Source: Nitrososphaerota archaeon (GTDB taxonomy: Archaea; Thermoproteota; Nitrososphaeria; Conexivisphaerales; DTJL01). From it: a DNA stretch of 64,000 bases. Made by a program: the position numbers and the translations under genes. Shown here piece by piece: positions 17,029 to 25,326 of the stretch (the stretch's first letter is position 1; the number at the start of each line of letters is the position of its first letter). The stretch is taken from positions 208,160 to 272,159 of the forward strand of contig JAJPJS010000008.1 of the NCBI GenBank assembly GCA_021324115.1, given 5' to 3'. Under the pieces are notes generated by a model. The model searched no databases. It was not told the origin of the DNA and saw only the letters and a program-made list of their open reading frames with translations.

Positions 17029-17394
17029 TCATTCAAACGGCCATACACTTACGCTGCTCGCTGTGAGATAAGCGGCCGCTATATGGAATCCACCAATTTC
17101 TATGCCGCCCCCGGTCACCTCGCCCACAACGTAGACGTTTGCCGTGCCAACGGCAGGCAGCGCGCCGCTCCAGGTCACGTATATGGTTCCGGTTCCGTCA
17201 GATAACACAAACCCCCCACCGAATCTCTGGGTGACGGTACCAAACAGGCTGACCTGCTTCCCCTTGTAGGAAGCCGGGTCGGACATAACTTTGGAAATCT
17301 TCGTTGAATTCAGGATTGGGTATGCTGCGTAGAACGCCAGAATTACGATGATCCCAGCTACCGCGGCCAGCAGAAGGGCATACCTGCCTTTCAT
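17029..17394 (-). CDS. Membrane-anchored OB-fold protein
   Basis: 121 residues with one N-terminal membrane helix (about 6-25) and an outward-facing beta-rich domain of the OB type: SYKGKQVSLFGTVTQRFGGGFVLSDGTGTIYV, then VYVVGEVTGGG. The layout recalls CcmE and other tRNA_anti-like OB domains but lacks a recognisable haem-binding histidine motif. It lies 90 bases upstream of the ABC ATPase gene on the same strand, so it might belong to that exporter unit. Confidence 0.65.
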   Translation of the reverse strand: MKGRYALLLAAVAGIIVILAFYAAYPILNSTKISKVMSDPASYKGKQVSLFGTVTQRFGGGFVLSDGTGTIYVTWSGALPAVGTANVYVVGEVTGGGIEIGGFHIAAAYLTASSVSVWPFE

Positions 17395-17584
17395 ATCTCT
17401 GGGAAACCACTACTGCAAGATAATTTAACGGTTTTGGATTGTATGAAAAGAGTGAGGCAGATAATCGGCACGTTCTTGGTCAGAAAACGGCGATCAATGT
17501 AAGTTTCAAGAAAAATTTTCAACTATTTTCCGTACTTGGCAACACATGGATTTGCTCAACAGGACGAAGGCTTTCATTCAAACA

Positions 17585-17594
17585 CTTATATAAT
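17585..17594 (+). promoter_or_regulatory. TATA box of the riboswitch transcript
   Basis: cTTATATAAT is centred about 26 bases before 17616, the first base of the riboswitch P1 stem, so transcription should begin right at the RNA element. Confidence 0.6.
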
Positions 17595-17613
17595 CAACGG
17601 ATAATCAATCCCA

Positions 17614-17693
17614 TAGGCGATGGAGTCCGCCGGGGCCTGAATGGCCCGAAATGTGCTAATCGCGCTGATGACTCCTACCAGGTTGGGTAGGAG
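17614..17693 (+). promoter_or_regulatory. Fluoride riboswitch (crcB motif) with translational expression platform
   Basis: The 5' part GGCGATGGAGTCCGCC (17616-17631) and the 3' part GCTGATGACTCCTACC (17664-17679) fit the published fluoride-riboswitch consensus. P1 is GGCG (17616-17619) with CGCC (17628-17631); the loop GGAGTC (17622-17627) pairs with GACTCC (17670-17675) as the diagnostic pseudoknot. Between them are two hairpins: GGGCC/GGCCC (17633-17637, 17643-17647) and GTGC/GCGC (17653-17656, 17662-17665). The expression platform is visible: CTCCTACC (17672-17679) can pair perfectly with GGTAGGAG (17686-17693), hiding the GGAG ribosome site; fluoride binding would hold GACTCC in the pseudoknot and free it, giving an ON switch for translation from ATG 17701. 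Confidence 0.9.
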
Positions 17694-17700
17694 AAACAAA

Positions 17701-17778
17701 ATGTTCAGTACTTGCATGGGCCTGTATAATCCAGTCTCCAAGTGGGGGCTCCTAGGGAGTGGTTCTTTTCAGATATGA
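17701..17778 (+). CDS. 25-residue ORF under the fluoride riboswitch
   Basis: ATG 17701 lies seven bases after the GGAG (17690-17693) that the riboswitch hairpin hides, so this is the codon directly controlled. The frame runs 25 codons to TGA 17776-17778. That stop overlaps the ATG of the next gene (ATGA), so translation of the leader should pass on to it. The peptide has one cysteine and a glycine/serine-rich end; no similarity is recognised. It may be a coupling leader rather than a functional peptide. Confidence 0.5.
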   Translation: MFSTCMGLYNPVSKWGLLGSGSFQI

Positions 17779-18077
17779 AATTCAGTTTATACCTAGAAAG
17801 AGATCTGCTGGAGAAGCGGCTTTTAAATGAGGTTGAGATCAATAACCTGATCTTACAATGGTGTGATTACATATTGGCGGAAATGGAGTATGAACAGAAA
17901 CTGAAACAGGCAGAACGCCTTAAGGGTGAAATTCCCAAGCTGAAAGAAGAGCTGGAATATCTGACATCCTTGGAAAACGAATCAGAAAATGACTTGTCTT
18001 GGATGGATAACCGTGTTGACGAACTTGAGATGGAAAACAGAAAACTGCTTGAACATTTGAGGCGAGCCAAGAGATGA
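17775..18077 (+). CDS. Coiled-coil protein, first main gene of the riboswitch operon
   Basis: Start taken at ATG 17775 because it overlaps the stop of the riboswitch-controlled leader; an in-frame GTG at 17742 would add 11 residues. The 100-residue product begins MKFSLYLERDLLEK and from about residue 35 is a continuous Lys/Glu/Leu heptad coiled coil broken by a short SENDLSWMD segment, suggesting a helical hairpin or dimer. No membrane segment and no similarity to CrcB/Fluc or CLC-F fluoride exporters. The next gene overlaps it by four bases. Confidence 0.7.
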   Translation: MKFSLYLERDLLEKRLLNEVEINNLILQWCDYILAEMEYEQKLKQAERLKGEIPKLKEELEYLTSLENESENDLSWMDNRVDELEMENRKLLEHLRRAKR

Positions 18078-18520
18078 AGCCCTTCTTCAATCGTGCGAAG
18101 AACGGAAATTATACGCTTGTACTCGATGAACAGGTAGCAGAGAGGCTGAAAAGAGAAGCGGCCAAGTACGGATTAACACTGGATGACCTTTTGGCGCTGG
18201 CTGCCTCAAAGCTGGTCAACGGGAAACTCGACGTGCACGACCTGCCTTCGAAGAATAAAATTCTGGATGAAGAATTGGAGCGGCTTATTCATGAACACCT
18301 TGGGATATCTTCAAAACTGGCTGCTTTACGTTTCAAACGTTTTTCCACTCATTCTGGTTGCTCCACCGAATCGATTAGACTTCTTGCACTTGAGGCCGAA
18401 AACAGATCTTTGTGCAATGAACTCGGTCTAGCATATGATGATTCTAATTATAAAAAGGCGAAACTGCTCTTTGAGAAGTATCATCAGGAAATGAACACTC
18501 AACTCGAGAAGGGGTACTAG
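18074..18520 (+). CDS. Protein with ribbon-helix-helix-like N-terminus
   Basis: 148 residues, ATG overlapping the preceding stop (ATGA). Residues 13-50 (YTLVLDEQVAERLKREAAKYGLT then DDLLALAASKL) follow the strand-helix-helix pattern of ribbon-helix-helix proteins, so it may bind DNA or serve as an oligomerisation module. The rest is helical and charged. It is translationally coupled to the coiled-coil gene and thus presumably under the fluoride riboswitch. Family not recognised. Confidence 0.65.
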   Translation: MKPFFNRAKNGNYTLVLDEQVAERLKREAAKYGLTLDDLLALAASKLVNGKLDVHDLPSKNKILDEELERLIHEHLGISSKLAALRFKRFSTHSGCSTESIRLLALEAENRSLCNELGLAYDDSNYKKAKLLFEKYHQEMNTQLEKGY

Positions 18521-18646
18521 GATATCTTGTCTTCACGAATATATCATCTTTCTGGGCGAACCGATACACCAAACAGGCTTTCCGGAGCACGCCCGTCCAG
18601 ATTGCTGGTGAATAGCCTTATCAAACCGTAAATCACACTTCCTTCC

Positions 18647-18925
18647 ATGTCTGTTTCCCAAGACGAGCTTGCAAGGTTGAGGGACTCATTAAGGAAGGAT
18701 GTTAGAGATGTGTCCTACATGCTGGCGAAGACAGATAACGAAGTCGAAGAGTTGAAGAAGCAGAACGAATCTGTTCGCGAAGAGATTCATGCACTGAAAG
18801 AAGAAAATGAAAGATTGAACATTCAGAGCCTAGAAATGAAGAAAAAGTTAGAGTATTTTTCAAAGGTGGGAACATTGGCGAAGAGCGCAATTGCAGAAGT
18901 GGAAAGGATCGAGTCCATCAAGTGA
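18647..18925 (+). CDS. Small coiled-coil protein
   Basis: 92 residues, nearly all heptad coiled coil (VEELKKQNESVREEIHALKE). ATG 18647 has a TATA-like element (cttatcaa) about 27 bases upstream, so it may have its own leaderless transcript in addition to any read-through from the riboswitch operon 127 bases before it. No recognised family. It resembles the 17775 product in composition rather than sequence. Confidence 0.6.
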   Translation: MSVSQDELARLRDSLRKDVRDVSYMLAKTDNEVEELKKQNESVREEIHALKEENERLNIQSLEMKKKLEYFSKVGTLAKSAIAEVERIESIK

Positions 18926-19044
18926 GCAACTCCAAAACCTCGGATATCGATGAATTTTATTCACAGAATAGGTTTGGAAGCGATATTCTGCCATTCGTAT
19001 TTCGATTCGATGACGTGTCGCGTTCCGACGGAGATATGATCTGA
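18922..19044 (+). CDS. Possible 40-residue coupled ORF
   Basis: GTG 18922 overlaps the TGA of the coiled-coil gene (GTGA), and the frame runs 40 codons to TGA 19042-19044. The product is acidic, soluble and contains a phenylalanine-rich core (ILPFVFRFDDV). The overlap geometry matches the other junctions in this group, which is the main reason to list it; no similarity is recognised. Confidence 0.35.
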   Translation: MSNSKTSDIDEFYSQNRFGSDILPFVFRFDDVSRSDGDMI

Positions 19045-19088
19045 CAACTTGGTTCGGATTGATTCAGTTTGGCGTAAAGGTCTTGACT

Positions 19089-19508
19089 TCAATGGCTACC
19101 CTCCTCGGCATGTGGAATGTAAATCATCTCCCCCGGATATATCAGGTAGGGGGGAGGGATGGAGTTGACCGCAGCCAAGACTTTCCAGTTCACATGAAAG
19201 CGTAAGCCGATGTTGTACAAAGTATCTCCACTCACCACTTTATAGCAATCGTCAGAGTCATGATTGCCTGCACACAGCGATTTGGGAATGAACAGTACCT
19301 GCCCTGGATAGATTATGTAAGGCGATGTGATGTTGTTCAGCTTGGCAATACTTTGCCAGCTCACATTGAATTTCATCGCTATGAGAATCAGGTAATCACC
19401 CGGTTTGACCGAATAAGTAGTGAATGTATGGGCCTGTATTGGGACTGAAACAAAAGCCAATGATAGCATAGCGGCCACAAATACCATCGCTAGTGCCCTG
19501 GGCAGCAC
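19089..19508 (-). CDS. Secreted protein with two LysM domains
   Basis: 139 residues. An N-terminal signal or anchor segment (about 5-25, ending IQAHT) is followed by two LysM modules: YSVKPGDYLILIAMKFNVSW with YPGQVLFIP, and YKVVSGDTLYNIGLRFHVNW with YPGEMIYIP. LysM normally binds GlcNAc-containing glycans such as peptidoglycan or chitin; an archaeon lacks peptidoglycan, so the ligand here may be a surface glycan or foreign cell wall. Two cysteines between the modules (ca. residues 79 and 87) could form a disulfide. Confidence 0.85.
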   Translation of the reverse strand: MLPRALAMVFVAAMLSLAFVSVPIQAHTFTTYSVKPGDYLILIAMKFNVSWQSIAKLNNITSPYIIYPGQVLFIPKSLCAGNHDSDDCYKVVSGDTLYNIGLRFHVNWKVLAAVNSIPPPYLIYPGEMIYIPHAEEGSH

Positions 19509-19594
19509 AACTCTGCATCGGCAATTCGAGTATAAAAGAACCTCGCTTCACTCGAACACAGGCCGGAAAGTTTCCTTCTGTTGCGTCCTTCCTT

Positions 19595-20623
19595 CTATTC
19601 CAATTTTACCCTTTCCTTTGCTATATACACGACAGAATCGTGATCAACCTGTGCGTTGGATGGAGGGTTTATTCGAAGCCCGCCCGGTCCCCTCAGGGCA
19701 ATCGGCGTTGCGTTGAGATCGAAAAGAAATCTGGCTATCTCACTATAACTCTTTCCCTTAGCCCATTGAGGCAGTCTGTCTTCAAAAATCTCCTCTCCCG
19801 ATTTTGCGGATAGAATCGTTTCCATTATATCTACGGTACCAGGGTCAAGTGCCCCCCTCGAAAGAAGTTTGGCAGATACCTGTCCCCTGACTACCAGTTC
19901 GTCCACTCCGGCAAACTTCGCATTCTCCACACTCTCCGGCTTTAGCAATTCCGCGACGATGTGCACCTGAGGATTGAGCTTTCTCGCATTCATTATGCCC
20001 AGGATCGTCTTGGCATCCACGCCGCTTGACAGTTCTCCTTCCGTTATCGTTTCAGATAGAATTATCACAGATTTTGCACTCCTTATCCCAGCCTTTTCTA
20101 GGTCTCCAAGGTGCAAGCATGTGCCCCTGACAAATTCAACCTCCTCTCGGGGGCTTTTTTCCAGCTGTGCCAGAAGTACAACGGCTGACTTTTCCATAAG
20201 AAGCTCCTGACATAGCGTCTCTGCTATCTGATTCCAGTTGCACACCAATATATGATCATTCATCTTTACGGTTCTTTCCCCCATCCTCCTTGAGACAGAG
20301 TAGTCTATAAGCCGGGCGGCGAAGCTGGCACTGAAGAAGCCCAGCACCCCTATTCCCACAAGCATCAGAAACACTGCATTTACCCTTCCCCAGAAGGAAA
20401 CCACGGGCGTATCACCATACCCGACGGTGGTTATGGTCTGCATCGTGAACCAGAAGCTGTCAAAGAATGACTTTACTCCAGAACCCGCTGCCCCTCGTTC
20501 AAGGAAATACTCCGATATGGTGCCATAGACGACCACCAGAAAAAGCAGGATTGCGAGCTTGAAAAAATTCCTTTTCAGAAGGCGTCTCAAATGGCCTATA
20601 ATTGTGAAGTAAACGGACAACAT
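19595..20623 (-). CDS. Potassium channel with RCK/TrkA domain
   Basis: 342 residues. Two membrane helices flank a pore loop with the selectivity filter TTVGYGD (65-71), then a cytoplasmic RCK/TrkA-N domain (from about 122, DHILVCNWN; the usual GxGxxG is GxW-type here: VCNWNQIAE) and a TrkA-C-like end. The layout is that of MthK-type ligand-gated K+ channels. The atypical nucleotide loop suggests it may not bind NAD. It faces the divergent acyl-CoA synthetase gene. Confidence 0.88.
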   Translation of the reverse strand: MLSVYFTIIGHLRRLLKRNFFKLAILLFLVVVYGTISEYFLERGAAGSGVKSFFDSFWFTMQTITTVGYGDTPVVSFWGRVNAVFLMLVGIGVLGFFSASFAARLIDYSVSRRMGERTVKMNDHILVCNWNQIAETLCQELLMEKSAVVLLAQLEKSPREEVEFVRGTCLHLGDLEKAGIRSAKSVIILSETITEGELSSGVDAKTILGIMNARKLNPQVHIVAELLKPESVENAKFAGVDELVVRGQVSAKLLSRGALDPGTVDIMETILSAKSGEEIFEDRLPQWAKGKSYSEIARFLFDLNATPIALRGPGGLRINPPSNAQVDHDSVVYIAKERVKLE

Positions 20624-20734
20624 CGATCCCCAGGGTTAAGAGGTAAAAATCAATTTTCTGCATTTCAAACTGAACGAGGAGACCTGAAACAGCAGGGCGG
20701 AAATCTTATACGCAACTTCGTATACATTCCATGC

Positions 20735-22390
20735 ATGTCTTATGAATACCCGCTTACCATAAACAGAATACTTTCGAGAACTCTCCACAGAAGAAGCAGG
20801 TCAGAGATAGTTTATCGCGAAAATCGGTACGACTGGACAAAATTCCATGAAAGGGTGAGAAGGCTTGCTTCCGGGCTAGGATCGATCGGCGTAAAGAAAG
20901 GTGTGAGAGTTGGTGTAATGGATTTTGATACTCACAGATACCTCGAAGCATACTACGCGGTTCCCATGATGGGGGCAGTGCTGCACACGGTGAACATAAG
21001 GCTACCACCCGAGCATCTGGCGTATACAGTGGACAACGCAGAAGACGAAGTCCTGCTGGTCAGGGATGATTTTCTTCCCGGCGTGGCGAAAATGCTTCCA
21101 TCACTCAGGAAGGTGAAAACCGTCGTAACGATGAGCGATTCCGGTTCCGCCCCCTCATTTTCCTTTGTTGGTACCAATACGAAGTACTATGAAGACATCC
21201 TGAGTGAAGCAGATCCCGCCTATGAATTCGATGAACCGGATGAAAACGACATGGCTACCTTGTTCTACACCTCCGGTACCACTGGATTCCCAAAGGGAGT
21301 TTGGTTCACGCACAGGCAGGTGGTTCTGCACTCCATGTCATCTCTTGTTGGCTTCACCCTTTCGCCTAGAGAGCATTCACTGCAGGCAGGGGATGTCATC
21401 ATGCCAGTCGTACCGTTCTTCCATGTTCACTGCTGGGGGATACCTTATGACGCAGGATTTTTGGGTTCAAAATTTGTGCTAGTCGGAAAGTACGACCCCG
21501 CGAACATTCTTGAATTGGTCAGAACCGAAAACGTCACATTTTCAGCCATGGTTCCAAGCATACTCAATATGATAGTCAACCTTCCCAACGTAACCGAATA
21601 CAAGGACACCCTGGCCAGATGGAAGATCACTGTAGGGGGTGCCGCGTTGCCAAGGGGGCTCGCGCAAAAAGCACACGCACTCGGGATTCGGGTGATGTCA
21701 GGATATGGTCTTAGTGAAACAGCTCCCGTCCTTACGTTGGCCACACCCACGGAAACCCATACCGGCATGAATGAAACTGAACTTCTTGAGAAGGTCCTGC
21801 TCAAGACGGGTCTGCCTATTCCACTCGTTGAAATCAGGGTTGTGGACGCCGAGATGAAGGACGTACCGAGGGACTCAAGTACGCCGGGTGAAATCGTGGT
21901 TCGTGCGCCCTGGCTCACAAGAGAATATTACAAGGATCAAGAAAAGACGAATACTCTGTGGAAGGGAGGGTGGCTGCATACGGGGGACATGGCTGTAATA
22001 GACGAAGAGGGCTTTGTCACCATTGTGGACAGGCTCAGAGACGCCATCAGAAGTGGCTCGGAGTGGATATCGAGTGTCCTCCTTGAAGATTACCTGAGCA
22101 GGCATCCCGCCGTCTCCGAAGCCGCGGTTATAGGAATGAAAAGTGAAGCCTGGGGGGAAAGACCCCTAGCGATAGTGTCTGCCAAAGGAGCCGTGACCGA
22201 GCAGGATCTCCTGACATACATGAGCAGTTTTGTTGAACAGGGTAAGCTAGCCAAGTTCTGGCTACCAGATAAATTCGTGGTGGTCAACGAACCCCTCCCC
22301 AAGACGAGCACAGGCAAGATAGACAAGAAGCCGCTCAGGGAAAAGTATCGGAACCTTGGAGCTATCGCCCCGGGATCGATGAAGTCATGA
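20735..22390 (+). CDS. Acyl-CoA synthetase (AMP-forming, AlkK-like)
   Basis: Start set at ATG 20735, about 28 bases after a TATA-like box (cttatac, 20705-20711); the open frame extends to 20591 but that part would overlap the divergent channel gene. 551 residues with the adenylate-forming signature FYTSGTTGFPKG, the A5 region SGYGLSETAP, GWLHTGDMAVID, and the C-terminal lysine in KTSTGKIDKK. The AlkK/medium-chain branch activates medium- to long-chain fatty acids or aromatic acids. A second member of this family lies at 40395. Confidence 0.9.
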   Translation: MSYEYPLTINRILSRTLHRRSRSEIVYRENRYDWTKFHERVRRLASGLGSIGVKKGVRVGVMDFDTHRYLEAYYAVPMMGAVLHTVNIRLPPEHLAYTVDNAEDEVLLVRDDFLPGVAKMLPSLRKVKTVVTMSDSGSAPSFSFVGTNTKYYEDILSEADPAYEFDEPDENDMATLFYTSGTTGFPKGVWFTHRQVVLHSMSSLVGFTLSPREHSLQAGDVIMPVVPFFHVHCWGIPYDAGFLGSKFVLVGKYDPANILELVRTENVTFSAMVPSILNMIVNLPNVTEYKDTLARWKITVGGAALPRGLAQKAHALGIRVMSGYGLSETAPVLTLATPTETHTGMNETELLEKVLLKTGLPIPLVEIRVVDAEMKDVPRDSSTPGEIVVRAPWLTREYYKDQEKTNTLWKGGWLHTGDMAVIDEEGFVTIVDRLRDAIRSGSEWISSVLLEDYLSRHPAVSEAAVIGMKSEAWGERPLAIVSAKGAVTEQDLLTYMSSFVEQGKLAKFWLPDKFVVVNEPLPKTSTGKIDKKPLREKYRNLGAIAPGSMKS

Positions 22391-22489
22391 CACCGATGGC
22401 AGCGGACAGCTTATCGACACGCCCAACTTGTATTTTGCCAAAAATTCAAAGAGTTAGTGATAACGATTAATTCAACTTCGACAAAGGAA

Positions 22490-23965
22490 TCAGCTTGCGC
22501 TTCGCGATAGCAGGCTCGATTCGATCTCTATTCTCTCGGCCCTCGTCCAGCTCGGTTTCATTCCAGACGCTATCTTGACTATGCTGAGAATCGTTATGAC
22601 ATCAACAAGCTGCTTGTAGCCAACCACAAAAAACGGAGCATAGAGAAGCAACTTCTTATCCTCCCCGTCCATCTCGATGGCGAGCAGGGAGAGGAAGAAC
22701 TGTAGTAGGAGGAATAGCACGAAGATTTCTGCCAGAAATAACCCCTGTCCTAGGATAATAGCAGCAATCGCCGCGCCCCACACCACCAGACCGGCGAATG
22801 GAACCACGGCCATGGTTATCAGCATGAAAGGAAAGCCCAATTCATACAGGAATCCATATCTGGGATTCGTTATTACATCGGAATGCTTCCTGAATGTCTG
22901 AAAGTTACCGCTGTACCACCTGCTCCTCTGTCTGTAAAAGTCACGAAGCGTTCTCGGCGCCTGTGTGTATGCCAGGGCTTCGGGACTAGCTTGGACGACG
23001 GCTCCAGTTTTCAAAACCTTCAGGGTGGCGTCAAAATCTTCGGTCAACGTATCCCTGTCATAATTTCCTGTCTCCTCAAGTGTCTCCCTCCTGAATGCAC
23101 CCAAGGAGCCGGGCACGACCGTCACACAGCCAAATCTGTCGAGTGCCCTTCTAACGATCTGTATACTTACAATATACTCCAGCGCCTGACACCTTGTCAG
23201 CCAGTTCTGTCTGTTCAGAACCTTCACGTTGCCTGAAACAGCAACAACTTCCCTTCGAATGAAGCATCTGGCCACTTCCTTCAACGACTCCCTGCCTATG
23301 GTGGTGTCCGCATCCACGGCCACGATAATGTCACCGCCTGCATAACGAAGACCATAATTCAGGGCGCTCGACTTTCCACCATTTTCCTTGTGCAGAACTA
23401 GAATGTTCGGGGAGTACCTTTTTGCGACCTCCAGCGTCCCATCACTGCTTCCGTCGTCCACTACAATTACCTGCTTCTTCGGGTAGTCTGCTTCGATCAC
23501 AGATTCTATTGTTCTGGCTATCACCTTTTCCTCATTGAATGCAGGTATAATGACAGAAACGGTGGGGAAATATCCAGGACCGCCTGTACTCTTCGTTTCC
23601 TCGAAACCACTCATCATTGCAAGGGGGACGGTCACGATGTCCACCCAGAATGTCAGCATGAGCCCGATGGCCACCACCACAAGCACAACGGATCCCCAAA
23701 GGACAAATCCCTGAAAGGCTACAAGCACAGAGAAGAACACTGGTGAAATAAGAACGAGCAGCAGAACTACTGGTGGAATCTTCCTTTCTCCTGCCGCTCT
23801 TTCGTTAAACCCTTTCTGCCCCCTCGGCAGCGCAAGTAGATAGAATGAAATCGTGAATGCCAGGATAAGGGAAATTAGCGTCAGGGGTGACTTCATCACA
23901 TATGCCATAATACCGAGTATGACGAATATCGCCACACCCCCGCCCATGATGATTTCAGGTTTCAT
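22490..23965 (-). CDS. Processive family 2 glycosyltransferase
   Basis: 491 residues. Four N-terminal hydrophobic segments, then a GT-A domain with VVDDGSSDGT, the DxD-type AVDADT, the catalytic TEDFD and the QRSRW motif (Q-x-x-R-W) of processive enzymes such as cellulose, chitin and poly-GlcNAc synthases; then about four further membrane segments. It should polymerise a UDP-sugar and pass the chain across the membrane. The zinc-ribbon gene lies 11 bases upstream on the same strand, so they are probably cotranscribed. Confidence 0.9.
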   Translation of the reverse strand: MKPEIIMGGGVAIFVILGIMAYVMKSPLTLISLILAFTISFYLLALPRGQKGFNERAAGERKIPPVVLLLVLISPVFFSVLVAFQGFVLWGSVVLVVVAIGLMLTFWVDIVTVPLAMMSGFEETKSTGGPGYFPTVSVIIPAFNEEKVIARTIESVIEADYPKKQVIVVDDGSSDGTLEVAKRYSPNILVLHKENGGKSSALNYGLRYAGGDIIVAVDADTTIGRESLKEVARCFIRREVVAVSGNVKVLNRQNWLTRCQALEYIVSIQIVRRALDRFGCVTVVPGSLGAFRRETLEETGNYDRDTLTEDFDATLKVLKTGAVVQASPEALAYTQAPRTLRDFYRQRSRWYSGNFQTFRKHSDVITNPRYGFLYELGFPFMLITMAVVPFAGLVVWGAAIAAIILGQGLFLAEIFVLFLLLQFFLSLLAIEMDGEDKKLLLYAPFFVVGYKQLVDVITILSIVKIASGMKPSWTRAERIEIESSLLSRSAS

Positions 23966-23976
23966 CTCGCTATGCT

Positions 23977-25326
23977 TTACCTTTCCTGCGCATCCTCTGC
24001 CTCAGGAAGTTTCTTCAGAAGCTCCTCCAGTCTCTTGAAATCCGACCTAGTCCTCTGCGATATTTGCTTGATCAATTTCAGGGTTTGCTCCTGTTTTCCG
24101 TACATTAACGCAAGAAGGGTATCCTGGTCCGGCTCATTTTCTTTGTCAGCTTCCTTGTCAGCCTCTTCTCCCCGTCTTGTTGCTCCACCCTCTGCCTTGT
24201 CGCCTGATGTCTCCGCCTGTTGAATTGCCGCACGCTGAGCCGAAGCGCCGACCGCCATCCCCGAAAGCTTCGTTTCCTGTCGGAAAATTTCGTCTAGAGC
24301 GGATTCGAACTGTTCTGGTATGCTTGGTATCCCGCTACAGTCCCTGACTATCACTCCTCGGAATTCGGCCAGCTTCTGTGCCTGCTCGGTTGCTCCGTGC
24401 AGCGTCAGAATCACTCCCTTCTTGACCTCAAGGTCATCCATCTTGCTGATGAAAAGCCTAACCGTGTCAACATCCAGGGGGGCCGCTGTCATGGCGAAGT
24501 CCGATATCAGCTCAATTTTCCCTTTATCTCTACCGCCATCGGAAGGCCAGGCAGCCAAATCCACGGTCACCGGAAGCCCGGACCTTCCCGTGATCGTCTG
24601 TTCGAATCCGGCAGAATACCCCCTGTCTTCCAGGGCGTCCCTGATAGCTTCATGGTTCACAAGATATTTTTCAATTCTTTCTTTTGTATCCGGGTTAAAT
24701 CTGTAGACATAATACAGCTCCATCTTTGCATCGCCCTGCTTGAATCTCCTCCTGCATGAGTTGCATGCGAAATGCAACAGCACATCATCGTCGACTTTTC
24801 CACATTCCATACACCTGTAAAGCACCCCTATCTTTCTGTAATCAACTCCAAGTGCTTTCATGCTCTCCTTGCATTTCGGACAAACCAGCCCACGGTCCGT
24901 TACAAATGCGCTCTCAAAATCTTTGTATCCGCAGTGCAGATGCTGAAACCCCTTTGAATTTAAAATGGATTCCGACTCACACGCCCTGCATCTGGCCCTG
25001 GCCTGAAGGTTCTTCGACGAACAGTAGGGACATGAATAGTATGATTCGGCTGGTTCCCTGTTCAGTATACCTTCATCAACTAGAAGCTCCAGCGCCAGCC
25101 GTGTCTGTTCGCTGTCCAGCTCTGTTGCCAGTTGAGCATCCGTATACTGTACGGTCAGGGTCTCTGCATCGAAGTACGGTCTGTACTCTGTCACCGTGCC
25201 TTCCTTGACCCTACGAAGCAGGCGTTGAATGGCAGGGGTTTCGAAGTACTTTATTCTTGAAACCGGCCCAGAATCGGGGTTAGCCCTGCTCACACTCAAG
25301 ATCGAATGTCTCCCCCTGAGAAACAC
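23977..25326 (-). CDS. Multi-zinc-ribbon protein with TackOD1-like and nuclease-like regions
   Basis: 449 residues. After about 90 residues come zinc-binding CxxC pairs: CPYCSS, CRAC, HLHCG, CPKC, CMEC and CNSC (roughly 96-195). This cysteine/histidine order recalls the archaeal TackOD1 output domain, often found near surface glycosyltransferases. Residues about 240-350 (VDLAAWPSDGGRDKGKIELISDF onward) look like a restriction-endonuclease-type alpha/beta fold. The tail has an acidic disordered stretch and a coiled coil. Probable regulator of the neighbouring glycosyltransferase; the activity is not established. Confidence 0.65.
   Translation of the reverse strand: MFLRGRHSILSVSRANPDSGPVSRIKYFETPAIQRLLRRVKEGTVTEYRPYFDAETLTVQYTDAQLATELDSEQTRLALELLVDEGILNREPAESYYSCPYCSSKNLQARARCRACESESILNSKGFQHLHCGYKDFESAFVTDRGLVCPKCKESMKALGVDYRKIGVLYRCMECGKVDDDVLLHFACNSCRRRFKQGDAKMELYYVYRFNPDTKERIEKYLVNHEAIRDALEDRGYSAGFEQTITGRSGLPVTVDLAAWPSDGGRDKGKIELISDFAMTAAPLDVDTVRLFISKMDDLEVKKGVILTLHGATEQAQKLAEFRGVIVRDCSGIPSIPEQFESALDEIFRQETKLSGMAVGASAQRAAIQQAETSGDKAEGGATRRGEEADKEADKENEPDQDTLLALMYGKQEQTLKLIKQISQRTRSDFKRLEELLKKLPEAEDAQER

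Noticed and set aside
17614-17679. Possible C/D box guide RNA from the GATGG and CTGATGA words
   Set aside because: No proper D box follows, whereas pseudoknot and hairpins fit the fluoride riboswitch consensus.
17742-18077. GTG 17742 as start of the coiled-coil gene
   Set aside because: No ribosome site precedes it; ATG 17775 overlaps the stop of the riboswitch-controlled ORF. It remains an alternative.
20591-20734. N-terminal extension of the acyl-CoA synthetase
   Set aside because: It overlaps the divergent channel gene and contains the TATA box of ATG 20735.
23972-25208. Several plus-strand frames opposite the zinc-ribbon gene
   Set aside because: They are shadows of the minus-strand gene: low-complexity serine/cysteine-rich translations without domain features.
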